The notes under the pieces are model-generated. The model worked only from the letters and a program-made list of their open reading frames with translations, was not told the DNA's origin and did not search any database. The position numbers and the translations under genes are program-made. From positions 62,001-126,000 of the forward strand of contig CAJWQG010000001.1 of assembly GCA_913045175.1 (NCBI GenBank): 64,000 nt of DNA. The letters run 5' to 3'. Shown here in pieces: positions 27,295-35,387 of the stretch. Position 1 is the stretch's first letter, and every line of letters begins with the position of its first letter. This stretch comes from an uncultured Gammaproteobacteria bacterium (GTDB lineage: Bacteria > Pseudomonadota > Gammaproteobacteria > Pseudomonadales > Azotimanducaceae).

Positions 27295-28209
27295 ATGGGA
27301 CATCGTTTTACTCCGAAACACATCGATCAGTGGCGTGAGGACGGGTTTGTCATCATTCCTGATTTCTTTAAGTCGGAAGAGATTGCGCCGGTTCTGAAAG
27401 ACTATGAAATGTTATATCAGGACCGCGCGCCGGCCAAAAAAGGTGCGAGAGCGCTAAACTTCAAGGAAGAAGGTGCCATCGGCGCGGTAAAAGGCGATCA
27501 GTTTCAGAACATCGATTCACTGCCCTATGCGGCTTCACCTGCGATCAATCTGATCTCGCTGCATCCGGAACTTATCGCATTTGCTCACGGTCTCCTTGAA
27601 GTTGATCAGGTTCATCTGTATCAGTGCCACACCTGGGCCAAATTCACCGGAGAGGCGGACTACGATCAGGAGTTTCACTGCGATTTTTACAATCACACGC
27701 TGACGGTGCCGGGCGATCTTCCGCAGCAGCGGACCGTGGACTTCATTCTCTATATCACCGATGTGCATGATGACCTGGGTGCCCTGCACTATGTCACCAA
27801 ACCGGATGCCAGGCAGGTGATTGGGGAGGACACGGTATACCTGAAACCTGAACTACAGATGGCCTTAAAGAAGAAGGAACGCTCGGGTGCGGGTTTTTCA
27901 GGTACGTTGTTGGCTCATAGCATCGACACCTTTCATCGTGGGACCAACCTGACCCGGCCCGAAGGCAGGCGCTATACCATGACGGCGGGGTATAAAAGGG
28001 CCGGTAACGATCACATTGGTTTTCACGTATGGCAGTCCAGAGGCGCGCCCGGTTTTGACGTTTTCTTTGAGCACGCAACACCGGAGCAACTTTTTTGTCT
28101 GGGTGTGCCACTTCCCGGTGATCCGTTTTGGACCGAGCGTACCTTAAGACTTAGTCAGGTACGCTGGCCCGACTGGGATATCTCTGAATATCGCGACTCT
28201 GTTAAGTGA
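27295..28209 (+). CDS. PhyH-type Fe(II)/2-oxoglutarate oxygenase paired with PEP-synthase-like gene
   Basis: Oxygenase of 304 aa from ATG 27295 (a TTG one codon upstream is less likely). The opening IDQWREDGFVIIPDFF is typical for phytanoyl-CoA dioxygenase relatives. Proximal iron ligands are in EFHCDFYNH (HxD, about residue 127), and the distal His and the 2-oxoglutarate Arg in HSIDTFHRGTNLTRPEGRR (about 210-225). It would hydroxylate a small molecule using O2 and 2-oxoglutarate in the cytoplasm. It lies 15 bases after paralog A of the PEP-synthase-like enzymes in the same direction, so the two probably act on the same compound. It ends 16 bases before a convergent RND pump gene. Confidence 0.9.
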   Translation: MGHRFTPKHIDQWREDGFVIIPDFFKSEEIAPVLKDYEMLYQDRAPAKKGARALNFKEEGAIGAVKGDQFQNIDSLPYAASPAINLISLHPELIAFAHGLLEVDQVHLYQCHTWAKFTGEADYDQEFHCDFYNHTLTVPGDLPQQRTVDFILYITDVHDDLGALHYVTKPDARQVIGEDTVYLKPELQMALKKKERSGAGFSGTLLAHSIDTFHRGTNLTRPEGRRYTMTAGYKRAGNDHIGFHVWQSRGAPGFDVFFEHATPEQLFCLGVPLPGDPFWTERTLRLSQVRWPDWDISEYRDSVK

Positions 28210-28225
28210 CCAGCATTGGTCAAGA

Positions 28226-31200
28226 TTACGACTCGTGGGTTTCGGCGATGGTGGCTGATGTATGAGCGTCCAGCGCGAGGGTGAGTCTGGTCAGGTTGAG
28301 ATCGTCCAGTATCATGTAAAGGCATGGGATGAGCACCAGAGTAATGACAGTCGCGAACAGGATACCGAAACCGAGAGATACCGCCATCGGGATGACCAGC
28401 TGAGCAGCGAAACTGGTTTCCAGCAGAACCGGCAACAGACCAAAAAAGGTGGTAAGCGATGTCAGTAAGATCGGGCGGAAGCGCTCCACACCAGCCTGTT
28501 TAACAGCCGTACGGACATCCACTCCTCTCGCCACCGATTTGTTAATCGAGTCGACCAGAATAATACTATCGTTCACCACGACACCAGCCAGAGCGACAAT
28601 TCCAAATAAAGACAGCGCACTGAATGGAATGCCCACGATAAAGTGACCGATCATCGCACCAATCATGCCGAACGGAATCACGCCCATGATGATTATGGGT
28701 TGAATGTATGATTTAAGTGGAATTGCCATTAAGGCGTATATGGCGAACAAACCGAGGGCAGCTGTAATCATCAATCGCCGCAACAGTTTCTCTTCCTCAA
28801 GACTGGCGCCACCGAGTTCCAGTTGCACAGTCGGATACGTCTCTTGCACCCTACGTTGTAAATCGCCTTGCATGATGGAGCGTACGATCGCGCCAGGTTC
28901 AATCTGAGAATTATCTACCACGGCAGAGACGAATACTGTTCGCTTGCCCCATTCTCTGTATATCCGCGCCGGACTCATCCTTTCTTCGATCTCTGCGACT
29001 GCTGAAAATGGTACCTCATCGCCGTCCGGGGTTCGGATATACATGTTTTCCAGGTTGCCCAGGGACTCACGTTCAGACCTGGGATAGCGAACCATGACCT
29101 TTACTTCTTCCTGCCCCCTTTGTATCCGCTGGACCTCGACACCATAGAATGCAGCGCGTACCTGGTTGGCGAGGTCGTTCAGTGTAAGTCCAAGCGCCTC
29201 TGCAGACGGCTTAATCAACAGATTGATTTCAGGAATGGAACCCTGGGCAGTGCTGATAATCTCCGATACCCCGGCGAAGTTTCTCAGTGTATCTCCCAGC
29301 AACTCAGCTGCGGCGCGAAGTTCGTGAGGATCCGAACCCACCAGGGAAAAACCAACGTCGCCGCTGCCCCCATGGGAAGCAGTTGTCCCGGAAAACTCAA
29401 GGCGCTTTGTGCCGACCAGATCACCGACGAGGTCACGCCACTCGCGGGCGATCCTTTCAGGATCGACATCACCAACCGTCTCCAGATCGGCATTGATGTC
29501 TCCACCCTGGGAAGGTGAAGTTGTAGCGGCGACGTTTTTCAGGAAACGTTCGTTTTCTGGCTTACTGTCGTTCAGTTCGATCAGCTTGTCGGAAATGAGC
29601 TGGACCACCTGATTCAGTTGGGCAGACGAGGCCCCGCTTACAAGTTCTACTTGCGCACTGATGTATTGCGAAGTCATGGGTGGGAACATGGTGGTTTTAA
29701 TGTATGGCCCGGCGACAAAGCCCAGAGCCAGGAGCAGCATCCCCAGAAAAATCGCTGTGGTGGTGTATCTTGCTGCTAATGCTTTTTCCAATAGTGGCGT
29801 GTAGATCTTGAGTTTGATGTTCTGTAGCTGTTTTGCCGACAGGTCTTGAAGCCTGCGTATGGGGGTGTTCGATGGCTTGGGTGGCTTCATACTGGCGAGG
29901 TGCGCCGGCAGTATCAGCTTGGACTCGACGATGGAAAATATCAGACAAAGGATCACAACCCACCCAATCGCAGCGGGGATTGCGCCAAAAGATCCCGGAA
30001 CCGACAGGAATGGCACGAATGTCGCCACAGTGGTCAGTACGCCAAATGTTGCCGGTACTGCGACCTGGCGAGCGCCGATGATAACGCTGTTAATTTTATG
30101 ACCGTCTCGTTCGACGTGGGTTTGAACGGATTCACCGATAATAATCGCATCGTCCACGACGATGCCCAGCACCAGGATAAAGCCGAACAGACTCAACATA
30201 TTGATTGATGCCCCGGCCGCCGGCATTAGTGCAAAGGCGCCAAGGAAGGCGATCGGCATACCCAGCATCACCCAGAATGCGAGTTGCATTCGCAGAAAGA
30301 TGCCCAGCACGGTCATAACCAGGATCACGCCAAACATAATATTGGATAGCATGATTGAGAGAGTCTCGTTCAGAAACGAGGTCGTGTCAGCCCAGACTGC
30401 GATACTAATGCCTTCCGGAAGTGTCTTACCTCGCTGCTCTACATAGGTCTTAACTTCTTTTGATATCTGAATCTGGTTTTGCTCACCGACCGCGTAGACG
30501 CTGATGCCAATGCTGGGCTCGTTGTTAAAAAAGGAGAAAAAATGCTGCTCTACAAAACCGTCGTTAACCTGGGCGATATCACCCAGGGTAAGGCGGGTAC
30601 CGTCGACTTCGGTAAGCAATACGATGTTTTCGAAATCCGATTGAGTATATGCCTGACCTTGAGTACGTAGCATGATGTCGCCGGCATCGGTGCTGATTGA
30701 TCCTGCGGCCAGGTCCAATGACGATAGCCGAATCGCCCGTGCAACAGCATCGAGTGTAAGGTCGTATTGTCTGAGCTTACCTTCCTCAAGTTCGATCCCG
30801 ATTTCATAGTCACGTGCACCTTTGAGTTCGGCGCTTGTAACGCTGGGCAGTGCCAGAATTTCATTGCGAACCTGTTCCGCCAGAGACTTCATGGACCGCT
30901 CTGATATATTGCCTGTGACCTGTACGGTGATAGCTTCTGATTTTTTTTGGGATCGTACTACGGAGTAGTGCTCGGTTTGGCTGGGCATGGAGGAGATCCC
31001 GCTCATCGCCATGTTGACTTCTTCAATGATTACCTGGATATCGGAATCGCTGTCAACGTCCAGGCTGACCCTGCCAACTCCCTGATTCGCGTCGGATGTC
31101 ATGCGACTAATACCCTGAATGTCGCGTACTGCATCTTCGACACGGAGTAGTACACCATTCTCGATCTCACCCGGCGACGCGCCCGGGAATGGAATCGTAA

Positions 31201-31354
31201 CAGTCAGGGTATAGGTCTCAACGTCGGGAAATATTTGCGTGCGCATGTTGAATGCGGCAACCAGTCCGCTAACGATGATGACCATCATTAAAAGGTTGGC
31301 GGCGACATGATTGCGTGTGAACCAGGCGATGATTCCCGTGTGTGAGTCAATCAT
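28226..31354 (-). CDS. RND efflux transporter permease subunit
   Basis: Inner-membrane proton-driven exporter, 1042 aa, the usual length for AcrB-like proteins. It begins with helix TM1 (HVAANLLMMVIIVSGLVAAF). Two large periplasmic domains alternate with helix bundles. The TM4 proton-relay pair is present in LGIVVDDAIIIGESV (about residue 405), and the repeat of this motif in the second half is VVVNDSIILVDSINKSV. The conserved Gly-rich GISSMPSQTE and TM10-TM12 regions fit as well. It overlaps the adaptor gene upstream by 4 bases. Substrates (drugs, lipids, solvents) cannot be read from the sequence. No outer-membrane TolC-like gene is next to it. Confidence 0.95.
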   Translation of the reverse strand: MIDSHTGIIAWFTRNHVAANLLMMVIIVSGLVAAFNMRTQIFPDVETYTLTVTIPFPGASPGEIENGVLLRVEDAVRDIQGISRMTSDANQGVGRVSLDVDSDSDIQVIIEEVNMAMSGISSMPSQTEHYSVVRSQKKSEAITVQVTGNISERSMKSLAEQVRNEILALPSVTSAELKGARDYEIGIELEEGKLRQYDLTLDAVARAIRLSSLDLAAGSISTDAGDIMLRTQGQAYTQSDFENIVLLTEVDGTRLTLGDIAQVNDGFVEQHFFSFFNNEPSIGISVYAVGEQNQIQISKEVKTYVEQRGKTLPEGISIAVWADTTSFLNETLSIMLSNIMFGVILVMTVLGIFLRMQLAFWVMLGMPIAFLGAFALMPAAGASINMLSLFGFILVLGIVVDDAIIIGESVQTHVERDGHKINSVIIGARQVAVPATFGVLTTVATFVPFLSVPGSFGAIPAAIGWVVILCLIFSIVESKLILPAHLASMKPPKPSNTPIRRLQDLSAKQLQNIKLKIYTPLLEKALAARYTTTAIFLGMLLLALGFVAGPYIKTTMFPPMTSQYISAQVELVSGASSAQLNQVVQLISDKLIELNDSKPENERFLKNVAATTSPSQGGDINADLETVGDVDPERIAREWRDLVGDLVGTKRLEFSGTTASHGGSGDVGFSLVGSDPHELRAAAELLGDTLRNFAGVSEIISTAQGSIPEINLLIKPSAEALGLTLNDLANQVRAAFYGVEVQRIQRGQEEVKVMVRYPRSERESLGNLENMYIRTPDGDEVPFSAVAEIEERMSPARIYREWGKRTVFVSAVVDNSQIEPGAIVRSIMQGDLQRRVQETYPTVQLELGGASLEEEKLLRRLMITAALGLFAIYALMAIPLKSYIQPIIIMGVIPFGMIGAMIGHFIVGIPFSALSLFGIVALAGVVVNDSIILVDSINKSVARGVDVRTAVKQAGVERFRPILLTSLTTFFGLLPVLLETSFAAQLVIPMAVSLGFGILFATVITLVLIPCLYMILDDLNLTRLTLALDAHTSATIAETHES

Positions 31355-32550
31355 CTTTGGTCATCGTCCAGGACGTAACGTACGCGCATTCCGGGAAGGG
31401 GGTTATTGACCAGAGTTTTACACACCAGTTGGTTGTGAGCCACGCCGTCAGAAATATAGACGTGATCTTCATCGGATCGCACCACCGTCACTGTGCTTGG
31501 AAGAAGTGTATCGTTTTCACCGAGGACCCAGACCTGATTGTCACTGCGCAGAACGGAGCGAGGCAGCACGATCAAGTCTTGTATATGGCGACCGGTGATC
31601 GTGGCGTCCACGAAGGTACCGATTCTGAGTGGGGTCTCCCATTGTTTTCCTGTGCGGTTGTAGGGGTCTCTTATCTGAGCCACAGCGTACAGTACGCGGG
31701 TGCGCTGATCGAAGACGCCTTCGGTACGTGCAATATTTCCCTGCCAGTGCTGTTGTGTACCCCCGATCCGTGCTGTCAGCTGTACCGGTGTAATCTGTCG
31801 CCCTGCTTCGAAGGAATCTGGTAGATCAATAAAGGGTAAGTCACGATCTGTTAGTGGCAGCCGGACTTCAGCGAAGTCCACGGCAAATGTCACTGCGAGT
31901 TGGGTCCCTGCGGCGACGAATTGTCCAATATCGGCGCGCTTTTCACGAATCAGACCATCGTAGGGTGCACGTATTGTGGTGCGGTCCAGGTCTCCACGTT
32001 TTTTTGCCAGGTCAGCTTCTGCAAACTCCAGGTTTGATGAGGCCTCAGCCAGTTGTGGCTTGCGCAGCGCAAGGTCGGTGGCCGATTGACTGTGCAGCAG
32101 GGCTTTGGATCGTTCAAATTCGGTGGCGGCGTATTCTGCAAGGCCGGTTTCCCGCGTAACGTTCATCTGCGCCGCGGTAACGGCAGCTTCTGCGCGTTTC
32201 ACGTCGGCACGATAGTTACGATCATCAATGCGGATTAGGACATCGCCTTTGTTAAAGAATCCGCCAACGTGAAATGCCGGTGAGACTTCGGTAATCAAAC
32301 CTGATACTTCGGAGACTAGAATAGTTTCCGTTCGAGGTGTAACGGAACCCTGGGCGTTGACCATGATGTCGATATCTGTGGCCTTGGCTCGCACGACATC
32401 GATCAGTAGCACCGGTGGCTCCGGTTGTGTCTCGGAGGGGGGAGGTGTCTGTAGCATCATCCACGCAGCTGCTAGCAGGCTGATAAGCACGATGGAGACA
32501 GGAATAAGGAGTTTTTTTAACAAGAGTTGCGAAGGTGACCAACTGATCAC
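31351..32550 (-). CDS. RND efflux periplasmic adaptor (membrane fusion protein)
   Basis: Periplasmic adaptor of 399 aa that links the inner-membrane pump to an outer-membrane channel. An N-terminal membrane anchor (LLIPVSIVLISLLAAAWMML) is followed by the lipoyl-type half-motifs (IMVNAQGSVTPRTETILVSE and LIREKRADIGQFVAAGTQLA), a helical hairpin between them (about residues 100-190), and a beta-barrel/proximal domain ending in VTVVRSDEDHVYISDGV. The start is GTG at 32550. It overlaps the pump gene by 4 bases, so the pair is one operon, divergent from the SDR gene with a 101-bp gap. Confidence 0.94.
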   Translation of the reverse strand: MISWSPSQLLLKKLLIPVSIVLISLLAAAWMMLQTPPPSETQPEPPVLLIDVVRAKATDIDIMVNAQGSVTPRTETILVSEVSGLITEVSPAFHVGGFFNKGDVLIRIDDRNYRADVKRAEAAVTAAQMNVTRETGLAEYAATEFERSKALLHSQSATDLALRKPQLAEASSNLEFAEADLAKKRGDLDRTTIRAPYDGLIREKRADIGQFVAAGTQLAVTFAVDFAEVRLPLTDRDLPFIDLPDSFEAGRQITPVQLTARIGGTQQHWQGNIARTEGVFDQRTRVLYAVAQIRDPYNRTGKQWETPLRIGTFVDATITGRHIQDLIVLPRSVLRSDNQVWVLGENDTLLPSTVTVVRSDEDHVYISDGVAHNQLVCKTLVNNPLPGMRVRYVLDDDQR

Positions 32551-32651
32551 GCATTATAACGTAAGTTCAATCCTGGCTTTGTCAGGGTTGTGTGACTCTT
32601 GCATGCTATTCTTGCGTTCGCGGAAATTAGATAAGAGAGAAATATACAATC

Positions 32652-33422
32652 ATGTACGAAGTGAATGACAAGATCGCCGTGGTTAGCGGTGCGAGCCGTG
32701 GCATTGGAGAAGCCAGTGCACGTGCTCTTGATGCAGCGGGAGCGCGCGTAGTATTAACCGGGCGAACTGTGAGTGACCTGGAGCGTGTAGCAGCAGACCT
32801 CAAGAATGACCCGGTTATCCTGGAGTCGGATCTTTCACCCCCTCGCGCCGGGACAGAACTTGGGGAACGTATACTCGATGCGGTGGGTCCGGTCGATATT
32901 CTGGTTAACAACGCGGGCATACCGATGCGTCGCACGCCGGATGTGCTGACCGAGGAAGATTTCAATCTGGTGTTCTCCATCAATGTGCGATCTCTTCTCA
33001 TGTTAACGCTTGCCCTCGGGCCTGGAATGGCAGAGCGCGGTGGTGGTTCCATCATCAACATTTCCTCGATCGCCAGCCTGCGGGGACCAGTCGGTAGGGT
33101 CGCCTATGCGGGTACCAAGGGTGCAGTGGATGCAATGACCCGAGCGCTGGCCGCGGACTGGGGCTCAGAGGGTATTCGCGTGAATGCGATTTGTCCTGGG
33201 TTGATCGCAACCGCGATCTGGGCGGACGACCGAAACAACGTACCGGGACTTAGTGAACGCATGGCAGACAGGATCGCACTCAAGCGCTGGGGTTTTGGCG
33301 ACGATGTTGCTGATGTCGTTCTATTCTTTGCTTCGGATGCCTCTCGTTATATGACTGGCGAGGTGGTAGCTGTCGATGGTGGCTTGGCGAGAGTGGGCGC
33401 GCCACAGCGCCTCCAGGAATAG
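32652..33422 (+). CDS. Short-chain dehydrogenase/reductase (SDR), second copy
   Basis: Classical SDR of 256 aa. The cofactor motif is SGASRGIGEA at about residues 13-22, NNAGIPMR at about 88, the active-site Ser in NISSIASLRG at about 137, and YAGTKGA carries the catalytic Tyr and Lys at about 150-155. The Arg in the TGRT strand end suggests NADP. The C-terminus carries the standard YMTGEVVAVDGGLA. Divergent from the RND adaptor gene; it ends 3 bases before a convergent UxuA-like gene, repeating the SDR / UxuA-like pairing at 19313-22201. Likely acts on a sugar acid or related polyol; this is inferred from context only. Confidence 0.92.
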   Translation: MYEVNDKIAVVSGASRGIGEASARALDAAGARVVLTGRTVSDLERVAADLKNDPVILESDLSPPRAGTELGERILDAVGPVDILVNNAGIPMRRTPDVLTEEDFNLVFSINVRSLLMLTLALGPGMAERGGGSIINISSIASLRGPVGRVAYAGTKGAVDAMTRALAADWGSEGIRVNAICPGLIATAIWADDRNNVPGLSERMADRIALKRWGFGDDVADVVLFFASDASRYMTGEVVAVDGGLARVGAPQRLQE

Positions 33423-33425
33423 CGA

Positions 33426-34382
33426 TCAGCCAGTTTTGTGTTTCGCGTACTGAATCAGTGCGCGTAAATATCCGAGCGTAAACGCTTCGTTGATGAGCGT
33501 GTTGCCCGAAGCTCCTGGAACATGATCAGGTACGATCATCCCGGTGAAACCAATGTCTATTAATACATCCATGATGGCATGTAGATTCAGGTAGCCATCA
33601 TCCGGAAAGGTTTCGACAAAATCGGGTAGCGGGGCGGTGATATTGCGCATATGAACCTGATGCACCTGTCCTGCTGTGCCGAATTCACGTAGTGCTGCAG
33701 CGACGTCTTCTCCCTGGCCTGACTCCCCCGTCATCTCGGCCCAGGTTCCCACGCAAAACAGGATACCGGAGTTGACGGATTGATCGGCAATTCGCATTGC
33801 CCGCCTGAAGGCCTCGGTACTTTTAAATATGCGCGCAACACCTTGATGATCCATGGGTGGGTCGTTTGGATGCAGTTGCATCTTAACCCCCGCGGCCTGT
33901 GCTACTGGCAGGATCTCATGGATGTAACGTTCATAGTTTTCCCAGAGTTCGTCTGCTTTGTAGTCGCGGTCAAAGGCCTGAGGAGCCGCGTTAGCGAGAT
34001 CCGTAGAAAAGCCCCGTGAAGGAACGCCGCGAGTGATGTCCCGATGGGTTTGGTACATCCCGCCGGTGTGCCATGCGTAGGTTGTGTGTGGAATTCCCAG
34101 CTCACCCAGGTCCTTCAGGAAACCTTTAAAGAATTCGACGTCCTCATCCCGTTGGGGGAGGTTTAATGCTGCAGCGGTTGAATTATAAAGGTCTACCAGC
34201 ATGATCTCGTGCAGTTCCAACCCTGTTCCTTGAACAGAGTTAACGATTTCCTCAAGGCGCTCTCTTGTTGCCTCGGTGCTTGCGAGACGAACCTCGATGG
34301 CTTCCACACCAAGACTCAATAGAAAATCGAAACGTTCCTGATGCAGATCTTCTGGACGCTGATGAGAGACCCCTAGTTTCAT
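33426..34382 (-). CDS. UxuA (mannonate dehydratase)-like TIM-barrel protein, short form (copy 2)
   Basis: Paralog of the protein at 21254-22201: 318 aa, sharing the opening MKLGVSHQ, the TTYAWHTGGM and TRGVPSRGF phrases, LHPNDPPMDHQGVARI, the metal-site His in this HPNDPP motif, FCVGTWAEMTG, HQVHMRNIT and IVPDHVPGA. As with copy 1 it is about 75 residues shorter than typical UxuA. The substitutions between the two copies are scattered, which points to an old duplication or separate acquisition and different substrates, not a recent copy. It is convergent with an SDR gene 3 bases away. Function as a sugar-acid dehydratase is likely but unproven; an isomerase/epimerase role cannot be excluded. 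Confidence 0.85.
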   Translation of the reverse strand: MKLGVSHQRPEDLHQERFDFLLSLGVEAIEVRLASTEATRERLEEIVNSVQGTGLELHEIMLVDLYNSTAAALNLPQRDEDVEFFKGFLKDLGELGIPHTTYAWHTGGMYQTHRDITRGVPSRGFSTDLANAAPQAFDRDYKADELWENYERYIHEILPVAQAAGVKMQLHPNDPPMDHQGVARIFKSTEAFRRAMRIADQSVNSGILFCVGTWAEMTGESGQGEDVAAALREFGTAGQVHQVHMRNITAPLPDFVETFPDDGYLNLHAIMDVLIDIGFTGMIVPDHVPGASGNTLINEAFTLGYLRALIQYAKHKTG

Positions 34383-34437
34383 TGTTTTACTCCGGTATGT
34401 GAATGTGTGCCGATACTACCACGGTGACTGGAGGACT

Positions 34438-35289
34438 TTATTCAGGCTCGTAAGTGTCGGGATCGAAACGACCGGGCAAAAAGGTCGACCGCGACGCCCG
34501 GATTTCGTGTCCCGCAGATGCTGCGTGGATACCATGGTCGGGATGAAACAACTCGCCCGGTTTGCCCTCGTCACCCCAGACTTCTGCCGATGCGTGTATA
34601 GAGGTTATCGCCGCATAGCCGGCGCTTACGGTACCAATATCTGTATGGTCTTCTGCTTCATAGGCAAGCGGTTCCTGCGTCATGACCAGCTGGTTGTTCT
34701 CGTGTGTCATGGTGCCTCTGAACGTTCCATAGGGAGCAAGACTGGCCCAGCGGATTCCCTTGACCTGATCCAGGGGTAATCCCGGTACGTTGAGATTGAG
34801 CACGGTGTGGGAGGGTCCTTCAATAAGATGCGGGAGCACGTCGACGGTCAAAGCCGCCGCTGTGTACCAGTGCCATGGTGTTACGACATCGACGCTGACG
34901 GCGATTGATCGCATACCAAAGTTCTGACCCGCGATCGCGGCGCCGATCGTTCCACTATGGGCGACGGAACGTCCTGGATTCAGACCGGCATTAATCCCGG
35001 ATACGATAATGTCAGGTGGTGGTCCAAAGGCTCTCATATAACCGGCAAGTACACAGAGGGCCGGCGCGCCAGCTACGCCATAAACTTCGCCGGAGAAGTT
35101 TACAATCTTTGATGGCGTGACCTTAATAGGGCTGTCGCTGGCGAGACCGCTGACGGAGGTTCCTGTCCCCGATGCATTGTGATCCGGGGCGACGACAATT
35201 GCTTCGTATCCTGCTTTTTCGAGATGCACTGCCAGTTCATGAATTCCAGGGCTATCCACGCCATCGTCGTTGGTTATCAAAATCCTCAA
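34438..35289 (-). CDS. surE: 5'/3'-nucleotidase SurE
   Basis: Metal-dependent nucleotide phosphatase of 283 aa, about 30 residues longer than E. coli SurE. All core motifs are visible: the metal-binding NDDG in MRILITNDDGVDSPG (residues 7-10), the DHNASGTGTSVSG loop with the Ser ligand (about 40), and the Asn in VSGINAGLNPGRSVAHSGT (about 95-110). The start is TTG at 35289, which gives the conserved N-terminus with no other option. In E. coli surE sits with pcm; here it stands between PhyH and UxuA-like genes, so it may be a stand-alone housekeeping or catabolic phosphatase. The upstream region carries a 16-bp direct repeat. Confidence 0.92.
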   Translation of the reverse strand: MRILITNDDGVDSPGIHELAVHLEKAGYEAIVVAPDHNASGTGTSVSGLASDSPIKVTPSKIVNFSGEVYGVAGAPALCVLAGYMRAFGPPPDIIVSGINAGLNPGRSVAHSGTIGAAIAGQNFGMRSIAVSVDVVTPWHWYTAAALTVDVLPHLIEGPSHTVLNLNVPGLPLDQVKGIRWASLAPYGTFRGTMTHENNQLVMTQEPLAYEAEDHTDIGTVSAGYAAITSIHASAEVWGDEGKPGELFHPDHGIHAASAGHEIRASRSTFLPGRFDPDTYEPE

Positions 35290-35311
35290 TCTACTCTCCA
35301 GTCGGGCCTAA

Positions 35312-35350
35312 GCCAGTAATAAGATGGGCCAGTAATAAGATGTGCCAGTA
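35312..35350. repeat. 16-bp tandem direct repeat upstream of surE (2.4 copies)
   Basis: Two 16-bp units (GCCAGTAATAAGATGG, then the same with a final T) followed by a partial third (GCCAGTA). It lies in the 98-bp gap between the PhyH gene (ends 35388) and surE (starts 35289), 23 bases from the surE start. May bind a regulator or be a slippage product. Confidence 0.88.
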
Positions 35351-35387
35351 TAAACGCTTAGGCAGAAATCTTGCTCATGACGTTTTG

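Noticed and set aside
32553-32558. Perfect TATAAT on the minus strand near the RND adaptor start
   Set aside because: It lies only 3 bases ahead of the GTG start, too close for a normal promoter, and no -35 element fits.
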